Origin: Rhizobium sp. AAP43 | Lineage (GTDB): Bacteria > Pseudomonadota > Alphaproteobacteria > Rhizobiales > Rhizobiaceae | Assembly (NCBI RefSeq): GCF_001296045.1 | Contig: NZ_LJHS01000005.1 | Coordinates: 1 to 64,000 of the forward strand | Reading direction: 5' to 3' | DNA length: 64,000 nt | Shown: positions 25,459-34,080 of the stretch, in pieces | Layout: every line of letters begins with the position of its first letter | How positions within the stretch are numbered: position 1 is the stretch's first letter | The notes under the pieces: generated by a model | The model's database searches: none | The model's input: the letters and a program-made list of their open reading frames with translations, nothing else | Told to the model about the DNA's origin: nothing | Program-made: the position numbers and the translations under genes

Positions 25459-27531
25459 ATGTCTTTGCGATCAAGTAGAATTTTGATGCTGAGCGCTAGC
25501 GCCATTGCGCTGTCGCTGCCTGCTTATGCCACATTCGCGCAGGATGCCGCCGGGGACGAGACGGTTCTGGATGCGATTGTCGTGACCGGCGAAAAGGTCG
25601 CACGCAGCCTCAGCGACACGGCCTCTTCGGTTGCAGTCAAGGAGGAAGAGGACATCAAGAAGGAGGAAGCCGGCAACGCCTCCATCGCGGAAGCCATCAC
25701 GGATGTGCCGAACGTCGTCTACACCGACAATGTCGGTGCCCCGGTTATCCGAGGTCAGGATTCCCAAGGGCCGAACACTGGGTCCGGTGCTTTCTTTGCG
25801 GGAACGGTGCCGCGGGCCAGCGTCAATCTCGATGGTCATTACATGAACTATTTCGAGTCCATCTATGGCAGCACGTCGATCTGGGATGTCGACAGCATCG
25901 AGGTCTTCCGCGGCCCACAGACCACGTCTCAGGGGGCAAACGCTATCGGCGGTGCGATCATCGTCAACTCGAAGGATCCGACCTTCACGCCGGAGGCCTC
26001 CTATCAGGCCGAAATCGGCAGTTACAACACCAAGCGCGCCTCGGTCGCCTTGTCAGGCCCGATCATCGACGAGGAACTGGCAGGCCGTATCGCGATCGAT
26101 TATGCCGGCCGCGATACCTTCATCGACTATGTCAATGCTGCCTTCCTGCAGGGCGATACAGACCAGAACTTCGATGCTTTCAACGCGCGCGGCAAGCTGT
26201 TGTGGGAGCCTTCCGAAATTCCCGGTCTGTCGGCCAAGCTGACGCTTTCCCACAACTCGGGCAATCGTCCGAGCCAGGAGGCGGCTCAGCAGCCCTATGA
26301 CGATCTCGAAAGCTATACAACGACCATGCCGAGTTGGGACCAGCGCACCAATACGGCGATCCTCGACGTGACCTATGACTTTGATAACGGCATCAGCTGG
26401 TTCAACCAGACGCAGTATTCCGCGTCGGATGTCGAGCGCCTGGCTGAGCCTGCAACCAATGGCAATGCGGTGGTCGAGCAGGCCAATATCTCGCATGAAT
26501 CGCGGGTCAATTTCGGCTCCGAGGACGATGTGCTCAGCGGTATGGCCGGGGTTTATTATGCGCACACGACCTCTGATGAATACCTCAATTTCAGCGGCAT
26601 CACGACCTTTGACGATACCAAGGACAATCTGGGTATCTTCGGTGAGTTGAGCTACAAGCTGGCCGAGCAGTGGACGCTCACCGGCGGTCTTCGCTATCAG
26701 CGCGACCACATCCAGCGTGCCGGCACCTATACAGGGATTGGCGAACTCGACTATGACGAGACCTTTGACGCCATCCTGCCGAAGCTGACACTGGCCTATG
26801 ACGTCACGCCGGACTGGACCGTCGGGGGCCTGATCAGCCGTGGCTACAATCCGGGCGGTGCATCCCTGCGCCGCAGCCCGAATGCCTGGCTGACCTTTGA
26901 AGAAGAGACGGTGACCAACTACGAATTGTTCACCCGTGCCGAACTCCTGGAAGACAAGCTCTTCGTCAATGCCAACATTTTCTACATGGATTTCAAGAAT
27001 GCCCAGCGGCCCTTCGGCGAACTGCTCGCCAGTGGCGTCACCCAATATTACACCATCAATGCCGAGAAGGCGCATGCCTATGGCATGGAAGCGGCCTTCG
27101 AATACCGCGCACTCGACAACCTGACTCTGAAGGGCGGCGCTGGCCTTCTGCGCACCGAGATCGACGAAATGTCTGCTTCGGCAGCCCTTGAGGGCAACAA
27201 CTTCCTGAAGTCGCCAGGCTATATGGTGAGCTTCGGCGCGAGCTGGGACGTGACCGAGAAGTTCAACCTTTCGGCTGAAGCTCGCCACCTCGACAACTAC
27301 TATTCCGACGATGCGAACAGCGCGGCCTATGCGGTCGATGCTTATACGCTGGCGGATGTGCGGGCGAGCTACAAGATCCGCGACGAGATGGAAGTCTATG
27401 GCTATGTGAAGAACGTCTTCGACGAGCGGGCTCCGACCTATGTCCAGATTAATCGCGGCAAAGGCGGCGGTATCGAGGCCAGCATGACCACGCCGCGGCT
27501 CTTTGGCATCGGTGTGAGAGGCACGTTCTAA
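25459..27531 (+). CDS. TonB-dependent outer-membrane ferric-siderophore receptor
   Basis: A 690-residue receptor for the ferric catecholate made by this locus. It has a signal peptide (cleaved about ATFA|QDA), a TonB box region ETVLDAIVVTG (about 35-45), a plug domain (about 50-175) containing the conserved EVFRGPQTTSQGANAIGGAI block, and a barrel ending in the terminal Phe expected of outer-membrane proteins. Encoded next to the siderophore reductase and ABC importer, downstream of an IRO-like box, and followed by a bidirectional terminator. Specificity for an agrobactin-like ligand is inferred from context only. Confidence 0.92.
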   Translation: MSLRSSRILMLSASAIALSLPAYATFAQDAAGDETVLDAIVVTGEKVARSLSDTASSVAVKEEEDIKKEEAGNASIAEAITDVPNVVYTDNVGAPVIRGQDSQGPNTGSGAFFAGTVPRASVNLDGHYMNYFESIYGSTSIWDVDSIEVFRGPQTTSQGANAIGGAIIVNSKDPTFTPEASYQAEIGSYNTKRASVALSGPIIDEELAGRIAIDYAGRDTFIDYVNAAFLQGDTDQNFDAFNARGKLLWEPSEIPGLSAKLTLSHNSGNRPSQEAAQQPYDDLESYTTTMPSWDQRTNTAILDVTYDFDNGISWFNQTQYSASDVERLAEPATNGNAVVEQANISHESRVNFGSEDDVLSGMAGVYYAHTTSDEYLNFSGITTFDDTKDNLGIFGELSYKLAEQWTLTGGLRYQRDHIQRAGTYTGIGELDYDETFDAILPKLTLAYDVTPDWTVGGLISRGYNPGGASLRRSPNAWLTFEEETVTNYELFTRAELLEDKLFVNANIFYMDFKNAQRPFGELLASGVTQYYTINAEKAHAYGMEAAFEYRALDNLTLKGGAGLLRTEIDEMSASAALEGNNFLKSPGYMVSFGASWDVTEKFNLSAEARHLDNYYSDDANSAAYAVDAYTLADVRASYKIRDEMEVYGYVKNVFDERAPTYVQINRGKGGGIEASMTTPRLFGIGVRGTF

Positions 27532-27552
27532 GGCCTGACTGCTTGAGATTAA

Positions 27553-27592
27553 AAAAAAGGGCTGCGGACCGAAATGTCCGCAGCCCTTTTTT
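27553..27592. terminator. Bidirectional intrinsic terminator
   Basis: AAAAAAGGGCTGCGGAC (27553-27569) pairs perfectly with 27576-27592 (17 bp including A/T ends), short loop. It ends the TonB receptor transcript and the convergent siderophore ABC operon. Confidence 0.9.
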
Positions 27593-27612
27593 GGTGTCTG
27601 GAGCGGAGCTCC

Positions 27613-28560
27613 CTAGCGGTCCGCCACCGCTTCGAAGGCGTCCAGCGTATGTTCGGCGCTGGCAATCGTCGGCGTTGCGACTTCGCCGGAATCGAGAAAC
27701 AGCACGCGCCCTTCGCGGACCGGCTTCAAGAACCTGTCCCAGCCTGGCAAGAGCTTGTCGAGCCGGGCGCGGATTGCCGCTTCAGAGCGGTCCTTGCCGG
27801 CATAGCTGTTCATGATCACCAGCAGATCCGGGTCGAGACGGCCGAAGCTCTCGGCGTTGATCGGGAGGGAGAAGGTCGAGCCCATGCCGGCACCGGGAAC
27901 CAGTCCTTCCATTGGTAGGCGGGCGAAACCGAGGTCCTCGATCGCCTGGACGGCTCCGGACATGTCTCCGACGAGATTGATCTGATCATGCACGATCAGT
28001 GCGAGATAGGTGGCGCCCTGTTTGGGCGGCATCTTCTGGCGAACTTTTTCCAGGTGGTTGAGATAGGTTTGCCTGCGCGTCGCAAGGGCGTCCTGCGCAC
28101 CGACGACATCGGCGAGTTCGGCTTCAACGCTAAAGCCGCGCGCCTTGCCGGTGCTGACATTCTGGATATAGACCGGCCCCAGCGGTTCAAGCTGGGCAAG
28201 TTTATCGAGGTCACGCTCCGTACCAATGATCAGGTCCGGGTTGAGTGCGCGCAGTTTTTCAAGATCGATCTGGCCGACGGCGCCGATGCCTTTCGGCTTG
28301 TCGTGGCCTTGGCCGAGAACCGTGTCGATGAAGTCCACTGCCGTCAGAGATCTGCCGTCATCGCCGCGACCGTAGCTGCCGACCGGCGAGATACCGAGAT
28401 CCATCAGGGGAAGGCCGAGCAGCGCTTCGTGCATCACGACGATGCGCTCAAGCTTTTCCGGAATGGTGACTTTGCGGCCGCCGTCGTCAGTCAAGGCGCG
28501 CTCGCCGGCAAGGCTTGTGCCAGCCAGCAGCAGGGTTGCAAGCAGTATCGTCAAACGCAT
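27613..28560 (-). CDS. Periplasmic ferric-siderophore-binding protein (FecB/FatB/ViuP class)
   Basis: A 315-residue class III binding protein (Peripla_BP_2 fold, two lobes joined by a rigid helix). Signal peptide MRLTILLATLLLAGTSLA. Family features are the KLERIVVMH first strand, NPDLIIGTERDLDKL and a C-terminal PGWDRFLKPVREGRVLFL. It passes ferric siderophore to the two FecCD permeases. The ATG at 28560 begins the signal peptide; AAGGCAAGAG lies just upstream. It is the last gene of the operon, 13 bases after the second permease, an unusual position since the binding protein is more often first. Confidence 0.9.
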   Translation of the reverse strand: MRLTILLATLLLAGTSLAGERALTDDGGRKVTIPEKLERIVVMHEALLGLPLMDLGISPVGSYGRGDDGRSLTAVDFIDTVLGQGHDKPKGIGAVGQIDLEKLRALNPDLIIGTERDLDKLAQLEPLGPVYIQNVSTGKARGFSVEAELADVVGAQDALATRRQTYLNHLEKVRQKMPPKQGATYLALIVHDQINLVGDMSGAVQAIEDLGFARLPMEGLVPGAGMGSTFSLPINAESFGRLDPDLLVIMNSYAGKDRSEAAIRARLDKLLPGWDRFLKPVREGRVLFLDSGEVATPTIASAEHTLDAFEAVADR

Positions 28561-28573
28561 GGTCTCTTGCCTT

Positions 28574-29638
28574 TCAGTGGGAATGCATCTTGCGCAGCGC
28601 CTGTAGGCGAAGCGCCACGACAAAGAGCGGCACGCCGATCAGAGTCACCGCGAGCCCGATCGGCATCGGCATATCGGCACCGATCCCGCGTGTTAGGGCG
28701 TCAGCGCCGACCACCAGGATCCCGCCGGTGAGTGCAGAGAGGAAAAGACGGGCCCGTCCGATGGCGGGGGAAACATAGCCCGCCAGTTGCGGAGCGAGCA
28801 CGCCGAGGAAGGTGAGGGGGCCAACGGCAGTCACGGCTGCGGAACTGAGAAGGACCGCAAACCCAAGGACCAAGGGCCGCGAACGGGCGATTGGTTCGCC
28901 GAGCGCCATCGCCATGTCATTGCCAAGATCATAGGCCGAGAGTGCGCGGCCGATCAGAAATATGCCAATCGGTGTGACGCAGAACAGTGGTGCGAAGGTG
29001 CCGATCAGTTGCCAGTCGGCATGGAACAGCGAGCCCGCGAGCCAGTCGGACAGCGCATAGGATGTTTCCGCCGGCGTATAGAGCAGCAGGACCGAGGCGA
29101 GCGCCGACAGCATGGTTTCGATGGCGATGCCCATGAGCAGGATTGCAAGCCCGCTCGACCTTTCTCCACCGACAAGACCGATCAGCAGCAGGGCGACGGC
29201 CAGGCCCCCGCCGACCGCAGCGAAAGCCACAAGGAGCTTCGATGCTGCGGGGAAAAAGACAAGGAGCAGCATGATCATGGTGATCGAGCCCTGGCTGAGC
29301 CCGAACAGGCCCGGATCGGCCAGAGGGTTGCGGGCAAGCGATTGCAGCATGGCACCGGCCAGCGCCACGCTCCAGCCGGCCATGAAGCCGAGCACGATGC
29401 GGGGCAGGCGTACGTTCCAAAGCGCATAGGCTTCGGCGTCAGGGAGTGCGCCACCGGCGAGCGAATGCAAGAGATCCGGCATTCCGGTCTCAGTCGACCC
29501 AAGCCCGGTGGAGAGGCAAGCGAGCGCAAGGGCCAAGGCAATCAAGCCAAGGCCTGCTGCAAGGTTGCCTTCGCCGATCTGCAATCCGCTGGTCAACCGT
29601 ATGATCGGCTTGCCGTCGGTAGCCCTGTCGCGTCTCAT
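28574..29638 (-). CDS. Ferric-siderophore ABC transporter permease (FecCD family, second subunit)
   Basis: A 354-residue inner-membrane FecCD permease. Characteristic blocks are NVRLPRIVLGFMAGWSVALAGAMLQ, the NPLADPGLFGLSQG coupling segment and GPLTFLGVLAPQLAGY. About nine to ten hydrophobic spans. ATG 29638 overlaps the stop of the first permease (ATGA), so the two are translationally coupled. Confidence 0.92.
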   Translation of the reverse strand: MRRDRATDGKPIIRLTSGLQIGEGNLAAGLGLIALALALACLSTGLGSTETGMPDLLHSLAGGALPDAEAYALWNVRLPRIVLGFMAGWSVALAGAMLQSLARNPLADPGLFGLSQGSITMIMLLLVFFPAASKLLVAFAAVGGGLAVALLLIGLVGGERSSGLAILLMGIAIETMLSALASVLLLYTPAETSYALSDWLAGSLFHADWQLIGTFAPLFCVTPIGIFLIGRALSAYDLGNDMAMALGEPIARSRPLVLGFAVLLSSAAVTAVGPLTFLGVLAPQLAGYVSPAIGRARLFLSALTGGILVVGADALTRGIGADMPMPIGLAVTLIGVPLFVVALRLQALRKMHSH

Positions 29639-30648
29639 GACAACTCCCTTCGCGCGGGGGAGAGATAGTAGCGCTTGACGATGACGACGAAGACCAGTCC
29701 GCCGAAGAGATCCATGAGGAGACCGGTATGAACATTGAAGGGCTGGAACGCTTCGCGCGCGGCAAGATCTGCCGCCAGGCAAAGCGCAGCCCCGGTCAGG
29801 GCGGCGGATGGCAGCAGTCTTGCAAAGCCATTGCCGACCAGGGGTCTGAGAAGATGCGGCACGATCAGGCCGACAAAGCCGATCGGTCCGCAGATTGCGA
29901 CGGCAGAACTGCTGGCCAGCATTGCTGAAATGAGGGCGAGGCGGGATACAAATGTTGCGGGAACGCCAGCCGAGGCGGCCTTTTCCGCACCCAGCAGAAT
30001 GAGCGTGAGCGGCCGGGCAAGGATGGCAAGAACCGTAAGCGCCAAGGCACCGATCCACCAGAAGGCTGCGAGGCGGTCGGCATAGACATGGTTGATATTG
30101 CCGCTGACAAAGCCGAGAAAATCGGCACGGCGGGCAGGATCGGAGAGCAGGAAGGCGTTGGTCAGGCCGACAAGCAGCATGGAGACCAGCGTGCCGGCCA
30201 GAATGAGTGCCAGCCCGCGCGGATCATTCCGGCGACCTGCCACACGCGCGACAAGGAGGCAGGCGAAAAAGCCGCCAAAGCCGCCGGCAAGGGCTGCGAT
30301 GCCCTGAGCCTCCATGCCGAGATCGAAGAGATAGGCGCCCGCGATGACGAAGAGCATTGCGCCTGCATTGATGCCGAGCGTCGACGGGGATGCCAGTGGA
30401 TTGCGGGTCAGCCCCTGCAAAACGGCGCCGGCCACGGCCGTCGTTGCCCCGACATAGATGGCAATCAGGGCTCGCGGGAGCCGCTGATAGAGGATGACGG
30501 ATTGCTCGAATGTGTCCGCCTGTTGACGGATCAGGGTCTCTATGACCTCGCTTACCGGGAAACGCGTTGCCCCGAAGGTAAGATGGGCGAGAAGTGCGAA
30601 GGCAAGCACACAGGGCGTCAAGGCGAGAAAGAGCAGGCGGTTGTTCAT
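29635..30648 (-). CDS. Ferric-siderophore ABC transporter permease (FecCD family, first subunit)
   Basis: A 337-residue FecCD permease forming a heterodimer with the next gene product. Typical blocks are RLPRALIAIYVGATTAVAGAVLQ, NPLASPSTLGINAGA and GPIGFVGLIVPHLLRPLVG. It starts inside the end of the ATPase gene (4-base ATGA overlap, 30645-30648) and ends with another ATGA overlap, showing a tightly coupled operon. Confidence 0.92.
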   Translation of the reverse strand: MNNRLLFLALTPCVLAFALLAHLTFGATRFPVSEVIETLIRQQADTFEQSVILYQRLPRALIAIYVGATTAVAGAVLQGLTRNPLASPSTLGINAGAMLFVIAGAYLFDLGMEAQGIAALAGGFGGFFACLLVARVAGRRNDPRGLALILAGTLVSMLLVGLTNAFLLSDPARRADFLGFVSGNINHVYADRLAAFWWIGALALTVLAILARPLTLILLGAEKAASAGVPATFVSRLALISAMLASSSAVAICGPIGFVGLIVPHLLRPLVGNGFARLLPSAALTGAALCLAADLAAREAFQPFNVHTGLLMDLFGGLVFVVIVKRYYLSPARRELS

Positions 30649-31433
30649 GCTGCTGCGGTTTCCTGCAACCGGATTTGGGGCAGACAGACCAGTCTGCCAT
30701 CGCGGACGAACACCTCAGTCTCAAGGTCGAAGACCCTTGCGATGGTGGTTTCGGTGATGGTCGATGCAACGGGGCCTGCCGCGACGACCCGGCCCGCCCG
30801 CAGCATGACGACATCGTCTGCAAATGCGGCGGCCAGATTGAGATCATGCAGCACGACGACGATTGTCTTGCCATGGCGCACCGAAAGTTCGCGGATCAGG
30901 CCAAGCACGGCATACTGATACTTGATGTCGAGATGATTGACCGGCTCGTCCATCAGGATCACCTCAGTGTCCTGCGCCAGAACCATAGCGATGAAGGCTC
31001 GCTGACGTTGGCCGCCCGACAGGGCATTGACCTGGCAATGCGCCTTGTCCTTGAGGCCGACGATCTCCAGCGACTGGCGAAAGAGAGCCCGATCCTTCTC
31101 CGAGGGGCCACCGGCCAGCGTGTAGCGGGCATGGGCGGCAAGCTCGATCAGTTCACCGAGCGTCATGTAGTCAGGGCAATGGGATTCCTGTGGGAGATAG
31201 GAGAGACGCTGCGCCAGTGTTCGCCTTGCGAGGCCACGGATCGCCTGGTTCTCGAGTGCAATGTCACCTGCCGAGACCGGTACGAAGCCCATAATGGCTT
31301 TCAGAAGCGTCGACTTGCCGCATCCATTTGGGCCGACAAGTGCGGTCACCCGACCCCGGGCAAATGCTGCGGACAGACCTTGCAACACAGGCAGTTCGCC
31401 GTAACCCGCGGTAACACTCCTGGCTTCGAGCAC
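30645..31433 (-). CDS. Ferric-siderophore ABC transporter ATPase (FecE/FepC class)
   Basis: A 262-residue ATPase: Walker A GPNGCGKST (about 34-42), signature LSGGQRQRA, Walker B VILMDEP followed by VNHLD, and the switch histidine in VVVLHDLN. The start is GTG at 31433 with GGGAG about ten bases upstream. First gene of the operon ATPase-permease-permease-binding protein; divergent from the monooxygenase gene across 122 bases. I find no IRO box in that gap; an ACTATAGT core palindrome at 31474-31481 is the only symmetric element seen. Confidence 0.92.
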   Translation of the reverse strand: MLEARSVTAGYGELPVLQGLSAAFARGRVTALVGPNGCGKSTLLKAIMGFVPVSAGDIALENQAIRGLARRTLAQRLSYLPQESHCPDYMTLGELIELAAHARYTLAGGPSEKDRALFRQSLEIVGLKDKAHCQVNALSGGQRQRAFIAMVLAQDTEVILMDEPVNHLDIKYQYAVLGLIRELSVRHGKTIVVVLHDLNLAAAFADDVVMLRAGRVVAAGPVASTITETTIARVFDLETEVFVRDGRLVCLPQIRLQETAAA

Positions 31434-31555
31434 GAAATTGCAACTCCCGTTTGGCCTCTTGCGGCGATATTAAACTATAGTAAAAAAGTCCACAATTTGA
31501 TTTTGGGGCTTTCCCTATCGCCCCATGCAGCAGATTTCAACGCAGGAATTCCTCG

Positions 31556-32860
31556 ATGACCGCCTCCCGAAAACTGAAAATTGGCATGTCGCTCGCGCCG
31601 ACCTGGCTCAGCGGCGAGGGCTGGCGACGCCCGGACAGTGGTGTCGAGGACCTGTTTTTCAGCGATTTTTACCTTGATATCGCTCGGCGGGCGGAGGCTG
31701 CCTGTCTCGATTTTGTCTTTCGCCCTGACACGCTGTTCCTGCGGCCGGAGGTTCTGGACAAGGGACCGGGCTTCACCAGCCTCGATCCCACGGTGCTACT
31801 TGCCTCTATCGCCCGCGAAACCACCCATATCGGTCTCTTGTCGACGATATCGGCTTCCTTTCTCCCGCCTTATATCATCGCGCGCCAGCTCCAGACCCTC
31901 AATTGGTTGAGCAAGGGCAGGGCCGGTTGGAACATCGTGACGGCGCTTGAAGGGCAGGAGAATTTCGGGCTTAAGGACATGCCTTCGGCCGAAGAGCGCT
32001 ATGAGCATGCAGCAGAAGTGACAGCTGTGGTGAAGGCCCTGTGGGACAGCTATCCGCATGAAGCGCTGAGGATGGATCGGGCGACGGGAACCTTCGCCGA
32101 TCCGACCATGGTGGGTCCGATTGGGTATCAGGGCACACATGTGACAGTCAGCGGGCCTTTAAACATTCCGGCTTTCGGCAAGGGGCGCATTCCCCTTGTG
32201 CAGGCGGGCGCATCTCCAACAGGACGTGACTTCGCAGCTTCCGTCGCCGATGCCGTCTTTGCCTCGACACCGGACAAGGCGGCCGCGATCGAATTGCGCC
32301 ACGATCTGCGCCGTCGCGCCGAAGCGCACGGTCGGTCATCCGGCGCGGTCCGTTTGATGCCAGGCCTCAGCCTCTATCTCGCCGAGACGCGAAAGGAGGC
32401 AGAAGATCTCTTCGCCGAAACGCACGCGCGTGCAGACCGGGGACGGCAGCTTGCCGCCGTCAGCCGGATGCTTGGCCTTGATCTGTCCACCTGGCCGGGT
32501 GATCGGCGTGTTACCTCAGGCGATCTTCCCGAACCGCCCGCCAGCCCAAGAAGCCGAACTCATGCGGAGCTGCTTTTCCGACTGATCGAACGCGAGGCGC
32601 CGACCGTTTCCGAACTTCTGGCGCGGCCCGAGGTGATCGGGTCAGGCCATTGGCAGATAATCGGGACGGTTGATGACGCCTTCGAAGCCATCCGTGACTG
32701 GAGCGAAAGCGGCGCGATTGATGGCTTTATCGCCTTGCCTGGCGGCTCCGTTGGGTCCATGCACCTGGCATTGGAACGTCTGATGCCCCGTCTCGTCGAT
32801 GCAGCCCTGCTGCGCGACGCTTATCGGGGCACGACGTTTCTGGATCACCTTTCGGAATAA
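31556..32860 (+). CDS. Bacterial luciferase-like FMN-dependent monooxygenase (NtaA/SnaA/DszA group)
   Basis: A 434-residue LLM-class flavin monooxygenase using FMNH2 delivered by a separate reductase. Group features are the N-terminal SLAPTWLSGEGWR strand, GLLSTISASFLPPYIIARQ, NWLSKGRAGWNIVTAL and LVQAGASPTGRDFAA. Members oxidise chelators such as nitrilotriacetate and EDTA, sulfur compounds and others. The gene is divergent from the ferric-siderophore importer, which suggests a role in breaking down an imported chelate or using another chelator, but it could belong functionally to the next block. The flavin reductase-like gene at 41124 might serve it. AGGA lies eight to nine bases upstream of the start. 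Confidence 0.82.
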   Translation: MTASRKLKIGMSLAPTWLSGEGWRRPDSGVEDLFFSDFYLDIARRAEAACLDFVFRPDTLFLRPEVLDKGPGFTSLDPTVLLASIARETTHIGLLSTISASFLPPYIIARQLQTLNWLSKGRAGWNIVTALEGQENFGLKDMPSAEERYEHAAEVTAVVKALWDSYPHEALRMDRATGTFADPTMVGPIGYQGTHVTVSGPLNIPAFGKGRIPLVQAGASPTGRDFAASVADAVFASTPDKAAAIELRHDLRRRAEAHGRSSGAVRLMPGLSLYLAETRKEAEDLFAETHARADRGRQLAAVSRMLGLDLSTWPGDRRVTSGDLPEPPASPRSRTHAELLFRLIEREAPTVSELLARPEVIGSGHWQIIGTVDDAFEAIRDWSESGAIDGFIALPGGSVGSMHLALERLMPRLVDAALLRDAYRGTTFLDHLSE

Positions 32861-32880
32861 GCGCCGAGGTCGCCGTCGGG

Positions 32881-33750
32881 TCAGGCTGACGCGATCGGCA
32901 TGCCGTGGGCCAGTCGGTCGTTGATGTAGAGGTCGAGCAGTTGCCGCGTGATCGGTCCGACTGCACCGTTGCCGATCGGCGTCCGGTCAATCGACACGAC
33001 GGGTGTCACGAAGCTTGTGGCCGAGGTGATGAAGGCCTCTGATGCCGCCATGGCTTCGTCCACGGAAAAGCTGCGTTCCTCGGCCTTCAGCCCTGCTGTT
33101 TTTGCAAGATCGAGGATCGAACCGCGGGTGATGCCGTGAAGGAGGGCATTCGAAAGGTCACGGGTGACGACCGTGCCGTCCTTGGTGACAATGTGGAAGT
33201 TTGCAGAGCTTGCTTCCGTCACAGAGCCATCCTCGACGAAGAGTACGTCGTCGAAACCTTCGCGCTGTGCCTCGGTCTTTTTCAGTGACGAATAGAGGAG
33301 CTGCACCGTCTTGATCTGTCGCTGTGACCAACGGCCTTCCGGCACGGTCTGCAGCGAGAGGCCGGTCTTCCACTTGGCATTGCCAAGCACGGATTTCGCT
33401 TGGGTAAACATGGTGAAGGTCGGCCGCATATCCTTCGGATACACGAAATCGCGATCCTGGCTGCCGCGTGAAATCTGCAGGTAAATCAGGCCTTCCGTGA
33501 GGCTATTTCGTTTCGCGAGGTCTTTATGGAGCGCCAGCAATTCGGTCTCATCTACCGGCATGGGAATATCCATGGCATCGAGCGAGCGTTTCAGGCGTGC
33601 CGCGTGGCCCGGATAGTCAATGAGCTTTCCGTCGATGACGGCAGTCACTTCGTAAATGGCATCGGCGAAAAGGAAACCGCGGTCGAAGACGGAGACCTTG
33701 GCCTCGGTTTCGCCCAGCCATTCTCCATTCAGATATACGATCCTATCCAT
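32881..33750 (-). CDS. D-amino-acid transaminase
   Basis: A 289-residue fold-type IV PLP enzyme that moves the amino group from D-amino acids to 2-oxoglutarate or pyruvate. Motifs: VYLNGEWLGETEAKVSVFDRGFLFAD at the N-terminus, the PLP lysine K147 in QIKTVQLL, FVEDGSVTEASSANFHIV, and the C-terminal TSATSFVTPVV. The D-type enzyme is favoured over branched-chain transaminase by these motifs and by the adjacent D-carbamoylase/hydantoinase genes, whose products are D-amino acids. Start is uncertain: 33750 begins the family-standard N-terminus, while ATG 33789 adds 13 residues. It is divergent from the amino-acid transporter operon. Confidence 0.85.
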   Translation of the reverse strand: MDRIVYLNGEWLGETEAKVSVFDRGFLFADAIYEVTAVIDGKLIDYPGHAARLKRSLDAMDIPMPVDETELLALHKDLAKRNSLTEGLIYLQISRGSQDRDFVYPKDMRPTFTMFTQAKSVLGNAKWKTGLSLQTVPEGRWSQRQIKTVQLLYSSLKKTEAQREGFDDVLFVEDGSVTEASSANFHIVTKDGTVVTRDLSNALLHGITRGSILDLAKTAGLKAEERSFSVDEAMAASEAFITSATSFVTPVVSIDRTPIGNGAVGPITRQLLDLYINDRLAHGMPIASA

Positions 33751-34080
33751 CTCTCGTGCTAGTCCTTCCGGCCTCGGTGTTTCGCTCATTGCTTCTGTGG
33801 TTTTGCATCGCGCAAGATCGCATGCAAGCCACCTGCTGTGGTTCAATACTATTGCGCAGCTATCCCGAATTGCGCGAGGTGCCAGCAATCTGTGGATCAA
33901 TTTTCTGATTTAAAAGGATTTTTTGTGGCGTGCGGTGTCGCATGGCGCGGAGTTTCGTATATCGAAAACGAATAATTCAATTCCAATTATAATAGCCAAT
34001 TATATTGCAGCGCAGCGAAGCCTGTGAAATCATCCTCGGAACAACAAGCCAAAATGGCACTTCCAGCAGGAGAACAGACG
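33751..34080. promoter_or_regulatory. Divergent promoter region of the D-amino-acid/hydantoin block
   Basis: A 330-base gap between the transaminase and the binding-protein genes with no gene seen. The centre (about 33945-34010) is AT-rich and contains TTTCG-TATAT-CGAAA (33953-33967), an inverted repeat of the size expected for a LysR-type (T-N11-A) site; the LysR gene at 40177 is a plausible binder. Confidence 0.4.

Noticed and set aside
26053..27288. 411-codon frame antisense to the TonB receptor gene
   Set aside because: Low-information sequence opposite a clear outer-membrane receptor.
31434..31555. IRO box upstream of the ferric-siderophore ABC operon
   Set aside because: A TGA at 31498 has no TCA nine bases later; only an ACTATAGT core palindrome is present, too short to assign.
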